A stretch of DNA of 64,000 nt from Paraescarpia echinospica (taxonomy: Eukaryota; Annelida; Polychaeta; Sabellida; Siboglinidae), in NCBI GenBank assembly GCA_020002185.1, contig CM034536.1:11353406-11417405 (forward strand), written 5' to 3'. A model generated the notes under the pieces. The model had not been told where the DNA came from. It saw nothing but the letters and a program-made list of their open reading frames with translations, and did not search any database. This document shows, in pieces, positions 1 to 11,400 of this stretch; positions within the stretch are counted from its first letter, which is position 1; every line of letters begins with the position of its first letter. The translations under genes were made by a program, and so were the position numbers.

Positions 1-820
1 TGGCGAGGAAGGAGATGTGGATACTACAACTGCGAAGTGTTCCCTAGAAGTTGCAGAATCCCACGAGAACGTGTGTGTCCGTTGTGATGATACAGATCTG
101 CTTGTAATCCTGCTTTAACATGCGCCTGAGAAGTCCACTATTTACATACAAACCAAACAAAGACTAATCAGTATCAGCGCTGGTCAACATGCTCTCGGAA
201 AGGAGTGCTTGCCATTTGTAAGTGCTTGCCATTTGCAAACGCTACGTCTGGCTGCTGCATAAGTCAAACACATGAAAAGTCTAGGATCTTCAACAGAGCT
301 GAGAACATCCGTTGCCATATTCAGCAGTAACACTCCATCGAGCGCCGACATTGCAACAGCTGGGGAGCGACATATGGTTTTGCTTTACACCAAAAACAAC
401 TCAAATGTAAATCTCGACGATCTACGATACATGGACATAATTTCATCAAAGTATGTCGCCATTGAAAGATTGCCACCGACAAGTCGAGCATGATACTTCC
501 ATTCACTCAGGTTGCACCTACAGGTTTCTACTTCGGTTAATCTGAAGACGGTATTGGACACACAAAAATATGGCTTCCACTGTGACGCACACTCAGTAGT
601 GCCCGTCATCACATGCAAAGAACGAGCACCCGAACATCTTCTACAAGAGATCTGTTGCTCTTGCAAATGTCAAGATAACTTGTGTGTGTCTTGCAACTGC
701 TCAAAGAAGCGTCTTGCCTGTAGCGTCCACTGCAAATGTCAAGGACAGTGCGCAAACGGCCCAACTCTTGTACAGCTACCCGACAGTGACGATGATGACA
801 ATGCTGATGATGATGTTTAA
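1..820 (+). pseudogene. Broken PIN/FEN-like nuclease gene with Cys-rich tail (repeat-associated family)
   Basis: One frame (starting at position 2 modulo 3) can be read through most of this stretch. Near its left edge it carries an acidic CDDTDLLVILL segment typical of PIN/FEN-like nuclease cores. It is then cut by a TAA at 116-118, a short tandem duplication of GTGCTTGCCATTTG around 206-240 that shifts the frame, and a TGA at 491-493. After the second stop the same frame resumes and ends (about 640-770) in a Cys-rich block with repeated C-x-C and C-x3-C spacing, then an acidic D/N tail and a TAA at 818-820. Many invertebrate genomes contain multicopy proteins with this order: DDTD core, an LPPT-x-A linker, a LQV segment and a CXC-like Cys cluster. 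That family assignment is from memory. The 5' part lies outside the window. The stops and duplication make this a pseudogene. Confidence 0.6.
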
Positions 821-3377
821 CAAATGATGTATAAAAAATTACAGGTAGGACATTTATGATCTATCTTAGTTATATTCAAGTTTGAAATATATACCATTAA
901 TTGTTTGGGGTATAAGTGACATTCATGTGATCTTAATGAAGATGTTATTTAAATCCAAAAACAACATTGGGACGGAGTGCTATATAAGAAATATATTACT
1001 AATTAATTAATTGATTAATTAAACTCCATCATTAATGGGTGGCTTAGTAGAGAAGTATACATATCATTACAAATGTATTAACCAATAAATGAAACAATTA
1101 AAAATATAATTAATAAACGCAAGCAAAAAGTGTTACTTTAAAATTGGACCGAAACACCCCCAAACAATGACTGGGGTAATAACAAAGTTCCCTAGGGTTG
1201 ATTTTGGTTGTTTTTTTGAAGTTCAGGAAATCCTATTGGTCGCCCTAAAACAAAAATGTCCGGGTCATCGTCAATTTCTATTGGGCTACAAGCCTCACAT
1301 ATGACATACGCATCATGTCGATCACAGGGTTACATAATAATTCCAAAAGAAATAAGTTTGAACTTGTTCCTGTTGTTGGGAAGTTAGGTATGTTCAGAGT
1401 GTTTTACAATTTTCTCGCTGGCAGACATGTCCAATCGAATACCAACATCATCTCTACTTCTCTGGAAAATCGAGATGGCATGTGTGTGTGTGTGTGTGTT
1501 TGTGATTCCGAAGTATTTGCTACGATTTACGTTTACATATTACGCACGCGTTACGTTTTACGTTCCGAACAATTGATTTGCGCAGTACACGTTGAGAAAC
1601 CTTGACATATAATATTTGATATCTAAAAATAGAGGTGTTAAGTTACAGACGTAGGGTCGTAGATTAATCCCTGAACAACTGGCGCCCGAGATGCAAGCCG
1701 ACGAAAAGAAAAACATAAGCATATACACATACATATATACGCTCGATTATAGTTAGATTTGTGACGAATGCATGCTTTATAGTTCTTCCGCAAAATAAAC
1801 CTCATTATCAGAAAATTAGTTTAGTGGATATTAGTTTTCACTGAAATAGCTTTGTGTTGCACTCAGAATCGCCATAATACTGTGGCGCAACGTAGATAAT
1901 GTAATATTAGTGTGCCTACAAATGTTATTGTTATCAAGTATCAGATGGCCAAAATTAACTATTTGCCAGGACTGACGTCAACCATGATAACTAGTGTTAA
2001 TTAGGTGTTGAACAAAATCATATACATGTATATGCAGTTTCCTTTGGTGTAATGTATAGATAAATGAATGTTAAATAATAAAACAAACATTATTTAAATC
2101 GGCCCCGTAGTTGTGTAGTTATGGCTTCTTGAGCATGTTAATATACCCAACATTTAGTCATTTTTATACCATCGGAATGCATTGTTTCAGATAAGAAAAT
2201 TTGCAAATTATCAATCGTCTGATGGTTAAGTTCACACAAAATCTAAAACCATAAATATGTCATGAATTGTCAGTCTGAAAAGCATGTTTACGTGTCATAT
2301 AGTTATTTTTGGATGCAATTTTCAAATTACATAACTAAGTTGACGTACATTTTTCAAAAATAGGTCAAATATTGCGGCCATGTTGAATTGTAGTGCGTCT
2401 TCTCACAAAACAACAGTTATAGTATCATTGTATGCACCATTTTAGTGTTTCGAGTGAAAATGTAGCATATCTTGATATTAGTGTAGTCCTATCTGTATTA
2501 TCGACGATCATGAAAAGTAGATCAAATACAGCAGCCATATTGAATAGTAATGCAAATTCTTGGATAGCGTATCTTTTCATGACACTATACATCAAGCATC
2601 ATTCCATAAATATATTTATATTTTAGAGGGACATAACGCATATGAGAATGTTACGTTTTGGGCAATATAATAAAAAATAGGTCTAGTAAGACGGCCATAT
2701 TTAATTTTAAAGTATTTTCATTTCTATGCAAACTAGTATGGTGGTTAAGAGCCACAAATTATTTTATCTTTTTGCTTTTTGACAAAAGCGTGAAAATGCA
2801 TATGTAGCTTCTGCTATAAAGATTCACATAAAGCTAGGCATGAATCACTATCGACATGGTATATGGCCGCCATCTTGATTTTTAAAATGGCCACATAAAT
2901 GTATTAGGCAAATATGTCAGCTTCTAAACAACATCGAAACATGATCTTGGTGTCTAAACACACATTTTCAGGGTCAAGGAATCCATATCTGCCATATCCT
3001 ATATCCTCAGATCCAGGCCTTATTGACGGTGGCTGCCATGCATAAAAACCACACACACAATGTTATACGCACATCCTTCCGTTCACAGCGATGCAGGGGG
3101 CACGACCCGTCTCTCCATACAATTGACCCGATGGATTCCTTGTAAAGAATGACCACGCACTGCTATCAACGTCATCTTCCCCATCGTCTATAGGGTAAGA
3201 GACCACACCTAAAATTCGTGCTAATTTCTTCACTCTTCCGATTGACACCAATTTACCCCGATTTTGTTGACTTCGCTACTCATTTAGTAAAGCTAATTTA
3301 GTAGTCACTTGGTGATAATCACTCTGGCAAACTCCGGGATATATCCAACAAATTACTGACACCTGCATTTTATAGGT
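821..3377. other. Gene-poor AT-rich stretch left of the element
   Basis: I see no convincing gene here. There is a short (TG)n run at about 1481-1502. From about 2370 to 2900 a loose motif recurs, in forms such as GCGGCCATGTTGAATT, GCAGCCATATTGAATAG and GGCCGCCATCTTGATTTTTAAAATGGCC. It looks like an old, diverged repeat; related text recurs near 30898 and 31053. Confidence 0.6.
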
Positions 3378-3383
3378 ATTGTG
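3378..3383. repeat. Left target-site duplication ATTGTG
   Basis: ATTGTG directly precedes the first base of the left terminal inverted repeat, and the same six bases directly follow the right one at 17242-17247. A 6-bp duplication is the size known for Polinton/Maverick insertions. Confidence 0.9.
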
Positions 3384-3385
3384 AG

Positions 3386-4244
3386 TAGTAAAGGAGGTCC
3401 CTTAGCGTAGGCAACGTCGCGCCGCGGTGCAAGTGCAAAAGTACCCGGATGTAGGTCAAGGTAAAGTACCCGGATGTAGGTCAAGGTCAAATGTCAATGT
3501 CAAGTACCCGGATGTAGGTCAAGGTCAAATACCCGAATGTAGGTCAAGGTCACGTGGCGCCCCTACCGGAATTTTTCGGAACTGGAATAGCACGCCACCT
3601 AGCGGATTTTTTTGGAACTGAAATATTTCCCGCCAAAAATGTAATCGCGCCCCCTGGCGGATAGTTGGTGAACTAATTATTTCCCGGGAAAACCAAAATA
3701 GCGCCCCCTGGTGGATAGTTGGTGAACTAAAATTATTTCCCGCCAAAAATATAATCGCGCCCCCTGGTGGATAGTTGGTGAACTAATTATTTCCCGCAAA
3801 AAAACCAAAATAGCGCCCCCTGGTGGATAGTTGGTGAACTAAAATTATTTCCCTCCAAAACTATGGAAGCGCCCCCTGACGGATAGTTGGTGAATTAAAA
3901 TAGCTCCCCCTGACGGATAGTTGGTGAACTCAAATTATTTCCCGCCAAAACCAAAATAGCGCCCCTGGCGGATAGTCGGTGAAATAAAATATTTCCCGCC
4001 AAAACTAGATATCGCCACCTAGCGGAATTTTTCGGGACTAAAATATTTCCCTCCAAAACTGAAAGAGCGCCACCTAGCGGATTTTTGTCGAACTACAGTT
4101 TGAGAGGTATTTTGAGAGCTCCTTACTTTGAGAGGTAGTTTGAGAGCTACTTTGAGAGGTAGTTTGAGAGGTATTTTGAGAGCTCTTTACTTTGAGAGCT
4201 ACTTTGAGAGACAGTTTGAGAGTTACTTTCTACTCTGCGGTCCG
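3386..4244 (+). repeat. First 859-bp unit of left TIR tandem duplication
   Basis: Offset to the second unit is exactly 859 bp (TAGTAAAGGAGGTCCC at 3386 and 4245). Differences are a few single bases, for example an A/G change near 3536/4395 and a 2-bp A-run difference near 3797. The unit contains the element terminus, so the second unit carries a full internal copy of the terminus. Confidence 0.9.
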
Positions 4245-5103
4245 TAGTAAAGGAGGTCCCTTAGCGTAGGCAACGTCGCGCCGCGGTGCAAGTGCAAAAG
4301 TACCCGGATGTAGGTCAAGGTAAAGTACCCGGATGTAGGTCAAGGTCAAATGTCAATGTCAAGTACCCGGATGTAGGTCAAGGTCAAATACCCGGATGTA
4401 GGTCAAGGTCACGTGGCGCCCCTACCGGAATTTTTCGGAACTGGAATAGCACGCCACCTAGCGGATTTTTTTGGAACTAAAATATTTCCCGCCAAAAATG
4501 TAATCGCGCCCCCTGGCGGATAGTTGGTGAACTAATTATTTCCCGGGAAAACCAAAATAGCGCCCCCTGGTGGATAGTTGGTGAACTAAAATTATTTCCC
4601 GCCAAAAATATAATCGCGCCCCCTGGTGGATAGTTGGTGAACTAATTATTTCCCGCAAAAACCAAAATAGCGCCCCCTGGTGGATAGTTGGTGAACTAAA
4701 ATTATTTCCCTCCAAAACTATGGAAGCGCCCCCTGACGGATAGTTGGTGAATTAAAATAGCTCCCCCTGACGGATAGTTGGTGAACTCAAATTATTTCCC
4801 GCCAAAACCAAAATAGCGCCCCTGGCGGATAGTCGGTGAAATAAAATATTTCCCGCCAAAACTAGATATCGCCACCTAGCGGAATTTTTCGGGACTAAAA
4901 TATTTCCCTCCAAAACTGAAAGAGCGCCACCTAGCGGATTTTTGTCGAACTACAGTTTGAGAGGTATTTTGAGAGCTCCTTACTTTGAGAGGTAGTTTGA
5001 GAGCTACTTTGAGAGGTAGTTTGAGAGGTATTTTGAGAGCTCTTTACTTTGAGAGCTACTTTGAGAGACAGTTTGAGAGTTACTTTCTACTCTGCGGTCC
5101 GTG
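4245..5103 (+). repeat. Second 859-bp unit of left TIR tandem duplication
   Basis: Same unit as 3386-4244. The junction reads GTCCG then TAGTAAAGG, so the terminal two bases (AG) of the element are not repeated at the internal copy. Confidence 0.9.
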
Positions 5104-5222
5104 CTTTTTTTGTACTTTCTACTCAGCAGTCCGTGCTTTTGAATTTTCTACAATCCGTGATCTTTCGGCACCCCCACGTGATCTTAATGTACTATCCTAC
5201 AATCCATAATCTTTCGGCACGC

Positions 5223-5259
5223 CCACGTGACCTTTACGTTCAAAGTGTGCCTATATAAG
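5223..5259 (+). promoter_or_regulatory. Left-arm promoter: CACGTG box and TATATAAG
   Basis: A GCCCACGTGACCTT box at about 5221-5234 is followed by TATATAAG at 5252-5259, 38 bp before the ATG at 5297. The same GCCCACGTGACC and TATATAAG arrangement occurs in mirror orientation at the right arm. This suggests one promoter module shared through the TIRs. Confidence 0.75.
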
Positions 5260-5296
5260 TCCGTGGAGACGATTTGCTTGTCATTCGTCATTCGAT

Positions 5297-5479
5297 ATGG
5301 CAAACTTCACGCGTCTTGGTTTTTCGTATGCGGAGGCGGTCAGAGGGCCGCAGGCCATCGTTCATACCGTGGCGGGGTTGACCCCCATCACGTTCAGGGA
5401 GGCCTTTCCTCCGCTACCGGCGTCCGTCCCTGCGACAGCCCTGATACCATTGGCACCAGCCCAACCACCATCCCAGGTG
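5297..5479 (+). CDS. Polymerase gene exon 1
   Basis: Starts MANFTRLGFSYAEAV and ends after 61 codons at ...PPSQV, followed by the donor GTAAGT at 5480. No domain recognised; the C-terminal half is Pro/Ala-rich. The ATG is the first after the TATA box. Confidence 0.75.
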
Positions 5480-8400
5480 GTAAGTGTTTATTATTAATAT
5501 TATATTTCACAATTTTTTCGTGTGTATAATTATCTAGCATTAAGACACTGATAAAAACGTCTAATAACAATCCTTCGTACATTTAGAACGTCGACTGTGT
5601 ATTAATATTATTATATTTCACAATTTTTTCGTGTGTATAATTATCTAGCATTAAGACACTGATAAAAACGTCTAATAACAATCCTTCGTACATTTAGAAT
5701 GTCGACTGTGAGATCCCTACGGGTCCTCCCCCCTCCCTTGCTCCCTTCACCTGTCCGTCGTGTAAGACACATTTCACACGGCGGAACAGTTGGAAGCGTC
5801 ACGTCGCCCACGGTAGTTGCGGCCGGCCAAAAAGAACGGCCGAGGAGGCTGAGCTGGACGCGTTGGTGGTGAGTTAAACTTTATATTGCGTTATTATACA
5901 CTTTCGTCTAAAATGGCGGCTCCTACCTTCTTCCCACCAAAAAGGTGGCTCCCTTTGTATTTTTCCGTCAAAATGGCGTCCCTGTATATTGTTTACATCC
6001 GCTAAAATGGCGTACCTGTATATTGTTTACATCCGCTAAAATGGCGTCCCTATATATTGTTTACATGTATTTTGTTTACTTCCGTCAAAATGGCGTACCT
6101 GTATATTGTTTACATCCGCTAAAATGGCGTCCCTATATATTGTTTACATGTATTTTGTTTACTTCCGTCAAAATGGCGTCCCTGTATATTGTTTACATCC
6201 GCTAAAATGGCGTCCCTGTATATTGTTTACATCCGCTAAAATGGTGTCCCTATATATTGTTTACATGTATTTTGTTTACTTCCGTCAAAATGGCGTCCCT
6301 GTATATTGTTTACATCCGCTAAAATGGCGTCCCTGTATATTGTTTACTTCCGTTAAAATGGCGTCCCTGTATATTGTTTACTTCCGTCAAAATGGCGGCC
6401 CTGTATTTTGTTTACTTCCAACAAAATGGCGGCTCATACATACTTCCTGTCAACACAAATGCTCTCATTCTAGTACTATCGAGACATTGCCTCCGTATAG
6501 TTATTGTCTTCCTATAGGCTTCAAGTCACGTGACTTTTGATCAAATTTTTTTCATATCATTGTGTCTGTAATATTTAATTATTGTTGTAGAAATTCATCA
6601 ACGGGCCTTTACCAGCAAAGAGACAACCGGTTCCAGCAACCACCGGGACAGCCCCGGCCCCGGCCTCAACTGCTGCCGGGACGCCACCGACCAACACTTC
6701 GCGTGCTGTATGTGTGGCAGTACCTTCACTCGGAGAAGAGATTGGCAGCAACATATCAACAAGGGGCGATGCCAGAGAAAGATTAAGAAGCAGCAGCGGC
6801 GAGAAGCGCTCGTTCAAGAAATAATGGTAACTTGATTGTATTCTATAAATGTTTTCAGATGCTGCTACAAATGTCACCTCTTTATGTTTTGTATACCGTG
6901 ATTAAAAGTCAACTTGTGTTTATTTCAGGTGTTGCTACAAAGCCCATTATCTCTTTATGTTTTTATATATCATAATTAACAGTCAACTTGTGTGTTTATT
7001 TCAGCGCCAAGAAAAGGAGCGCGTTGCCGTTGCTGCTGATGATAGCCCAACTACCTCGGCGCCGCCTGCGCCTGTAACCGAAGGCACTACGGTGAGTAAT
7101 CTCTGAAGATGTCGGGTATTATCACTGACTACGTCTGTATTTAATGTACATATCTACTGAAGAAATTCACTACCGTACCATAAAAGATTTCTATTCTCCC
7201 GTCTAGTGATACGTACCTTTATTGCAGTGTTTTTCAATCTTGTGTGTTTAAATAGTTGAATACTTTACTACATGTTTCACTATCCAAGTTATGAACAACT
7301 TTGTTGGTTGTATTAACTTAATTAACTTAATCTAACAAGGAATATGTTATCTTCAACAAAAGAAAAAATTATCCGATGAATTACTATTGGACAATAAACT
7401 CCTATTGTATTGTAAAAAACATATGTTGTTATAGAAATTGCGAAAACGCCGACGGTCATTGTCGACTGCTTCAGCATCACCATCAATTATCCGATGAATT
7501 ACTATTGGACAATAAACTCCTATTGTATTGTAAAAAACATATGTTGTTATAGAAATTGCGAAAACGCCGACGGTCATTGTCGACTGCTTCAGCATCACCA
7601 TCACCAAAAAGACCATCACCTACAGTCTCTCCGTCGCCACCTGCAGCCTCTCCGGCATTACCTGCAGTTTCTTCATTGCGACAAGATTCACTTGTACCAC
7701 CGGAGGTGGTAGATTTTGTACCTGATAATTTGTTAAATTTTTATAGGAGTCAGTGGTCGACAATTCGTACATTTTATCGTAGGGGGCCCGTCCAGAGAAC
7801 CTACAACATTCGATTATCGGATACTGACATAACCTCATTACATCCAACATTGTGGAACATTTTTGATGAACAAACTACCGCCTTCAAAATTAATTTAAGT
7901 TTCGGATTTATTTTATATAACCAGAAAACGAAAGAACATCGTTATTTTCATTCTTCAAAAAATGTTTCCGGTAGGTTTCTGGACAGGCCCCCTTTAATTA
8001 GTAATGCCGATGAATTTCAGTTGTTTTTAAAATCGTTTGAAGAAAAAGATATTTTAAGTTGGGCAATTAGACAGAGGCCCGATTCTCAATGGATCTGTGA
8101 AATGGTAACAAATGTTACATTTTACATAAACATCATACCTGACCACCCTATAGGTACTGGTAATATAGTCCTTCCCGACTATGTGCTCACCAATAAAGGT
8201 TTACATTCGTTATCCTGTGACTTGTCCCGACACAACTGTCCTCCTTATAAAGATAATCTTTGTTTTTTCCGTGCTCTCGCACTAAGTCGTGGAGCTGATA
8301 TTCGTAATCTCGAGCCTCATGTTCAAATCTTATATAACATGTACCAAGAGTCTATAAAAGATGCCCCATCTATGACACATTTCCCTGGTTTTAAGTTAAG

Positions 8401-11400
8401 TGACCTTTATGACATTGAAAAGCTTTTACATATCAATATATATGTTTATGAATTACTCGATCATCACGACGACGACGACAAGAACTTGGTAGCGTGTCAT
8501 TTACTGAGACGTTCAACTTGTAAATTCCCCGATACTTTAAATTTGAATCTTTTCGAAACACATTTTTCTTATATCCACGATATTAAAACGTACACACGGT
8601 CTTTCAAATGTATCAAATGTGACAAACTTTGGCACACTTTAAAGTCCTTAAAAAGACACCAACAAGGTTGCGAAGTCGAGGTGAAGAGAATATTCCCTGG
8701 TGGTATATTTCATGTTCAGGAAACCATTTTTCAGAAACTTGATGAGTTGGGTATTGTCGTCAAAGAAAAATACCGGTATTATCCGTTTCGGGCCACCTTT
8801 GATTTTGAATCTTATTTTGACACGGCCAACTTACCGGTAAATACTCCAAAGGTCGAGTGGTTGGCTCGACACGAAATACTTAGCGTTAGTGTATCATCCA
8901 ATGTTCCCGGGTACAAGGAACCACGCTGTTTTATTAGCGAGGGTGAGCCGAGCCAACTAGTCGATCGATTTCTAAATTACCTTTACGAAATTAGCGATAC
9001 CGCTTCCGAAATTCTTAAAACACGTTATCAGTTTGTTTTTGATGAATTAAACCAACAACTAAAAGATATTCAATCACCAGAGGCTAGAATGCTCGAGCCC
9101 GACTTAGACGAAATTCTAGATGACGGGTCACCTTTACCTATTATCACAGAAGATGAAATTTCAAAATTAATTGGTAAGCTTCGCGGATTTCTTGAAGAAC
9201 TACCCGTCATTGGCTTTAATTCCGGAAAATACGATTTGAACGTCATAAAAAAATATATCACACCACACTTCCTGACAACCGACGTAGGTGACGAGAAGGA
9301 CGAGAACGAATCTAATAAGAAATCTAAAAATATCATGTTCACAGTAATGCGTCATACTAATGTGATGTGTTTAAAAACAGCGACTTTGAAATTTTTGGAC
9401 ATCATAAATTATTTGGCCCCCGGTTTTAGTTACGATAAATTTCTGAAAGCTTACGGATGTGTACAAACTAAAGGCTACTTTCCCTACGAGTGGGTGACTT
9501 CGTTAAGTAGACTCGACTGTGAATCCCTTCCTCCAAAGGAAGCTTTTCACAGCGATTTGAAAAACGAAGACATTTCTGACGAAAATTACGCGTACTGCGA
9601 ACAAATTTGGCGCGATCACGATATGAAAACTTTTCGTGATTTTCTTATTTGGTACAACAACAGAGATGTCGTTCCTTTCCTTGAAGCTATAAAAAAACAG
9701 TTCTCTTTTTACAAATTGCGCCACATTGATATGTTTAAAGACGGTATTAGCGTTCCCGGTCTAACCATGAAATTTATGTTTGACACATTACCACGTGATA
9801 TTTATTTCAGTCTGTTTAATCAAAAAGATTCGGATTTACACGATATGTTAAAAAAAGCCATCGTCGGGGGTCGTCCATTATATATCACCGCCATCACGAA
9901 GTCGACGTTACACGGCTTCGTGAATCGGAAAGGGGCGACTCAGCCCACCCCTGTCGTTCTATTGTTGGCTACGACGCGAATGCATTATACCTTTGGGCTC
10001 TTTCGCAAGATATGCCCACCGGATGTTATACGCGTCGTAGCCAAGAAAATAATTTCAGACCTAAAACATCACGTGTTTACGGAAAAATGGCTCTTGAATG
10101 GCTAGAGTGGGTAGCTCACGAAAAGAATAAAACGATAAGGCATCAATTTAACGGAGAAGAGAAACGCATTGGGGATCGTAAACTTCCCGTTGACGGATGG
10201 TGTGCCCAGACCCGCACCGTTTATCAATTTCACGGTTGTTATTTTCACGGTTGTACATGTAACGTGGAGCACACCAACTCTATCAACGGGAAGTCTATGG
10301 CCGATCTCTTATCGGAAACTAAAAAGAACACTACGTATTTGCGTAAATATACCGAGGTCATCGAAATGTGGGAATGTCAATGGAAAGAAATTCGGAAAAA
10401 TTCCGAAGTAAGAAATTTTCTAAATTCAAAATTTCCTCACCGTAACCTGAAGTGGGAAATGACCCAAGATAAAGTTTTGCAAAATGTAGTTGAAGGTCGC
10501 CTATTTGGTATGGTAGAGTGCGACATTTTTGTTCCGGATCTTCTTAAAGATTATTTTGGTGAAATGCAACCCATTTTCAAAAACATTGACATTACCCGTA
10601 ACGACATCGGCCCCTATATGCGAGCTTACGCCGAAGAGCACAATATATTATCTACTCCTCGGCGTACACTGGTCGCTTCGTATTTTGGTAAACAAATTCT
10701 TTTAGGTACACCCTTGTTAAAATGGTATTTGAAACACGGACTGGTCGTATCTCACGTTTATCAAGTTTTAGAATACGAACCCAGTCCGTGTTTCAAGCAT
10801 TTCGCCAATGCCGTCTCGAATGCACGCCGCGAAGGTGACGTGCACCCGGACAAGGCTATTATCGGTGATACGATGAAACTTCTTGGGAACAGTGGCTATG
10901 GAAAATGTATCACTAATAAGGATATCCAAAGAGATATTATCTTTTGTAATAGTAAAACGGCGAGCCAAGGTATTAACAGTCATCGTTTTCGTCAGCTAGA
11001 CCCAATTACGGAATCCGTGTACCAATTGACAATGAACAAGAAATTCATTAAATACGATCTCCCTCTTCAAATCGGTTTTATGGTTTACCAGTATGCAAAA
11101 TTGAGAATGCTGGAATTTTATTACGATTTCATAGATTATTATATAGAGCGCCCTCTCTTCCAATATTGCGAGATGGATACGGATTCCGCATATTTAAGTC
11201 TAGCTTTCTCTTGTTTAGACGATTGTGTTACCACCGATAAACGACACGAATATTTTATAAACTTGTCCCGGTGGTTCCCCGTTGCTTGTTGTGACGCGCA
11301 CGCGTCCGATTATGTCACTTGTCGGATGGAAGGGAAAGAATGGGTCCCTTCGGAATCGTGTTGCATTGCGCGTGCGCGTCACGACAAAAGGACACCCGGT

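Larger units (their letters stand above)
3384..5260 (+). repeat. Left terminal inverted repeat (about 1.9 kb), with two 859-bp tandem units
   Basis: The terminus is followed by an array of AGGTCA-containing units (GTAGGTCAAGGTCA, four times in the first 180 bp). Next come about ten diverged copies of a 45-50 bp unit (GCGCCCCCTGGCGGATAGTTGGTGAACTAAAATTATTTCCCGCC type), then short GTTTGAGAGGTA/CTTTGAGAG repeats. The block 3386-4244 is repeated almost base for base at 4245-5103. The remainder (about 5104-5260) pairs with the inner end of the right TIR, including the TTTCGGCAC and CCCACGTGACC boxes. Confidence 0.9.

Noticed and set aside
3420..4080. CRISPR-like array of regularly spaced repeats in the TIR
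   Set aside because: The units are diverged, have no unique spacers of constant length, and lie in a eukaryotic transposon TIR.
9860..9875. Programmed -1 frameshift in the polymerase gene at CGGGGGT
   Set aside because: The register C GGG GGT does not fit X XXY YYZ, and the shift lies mid-domain, so an indel or assembly error is more likely.
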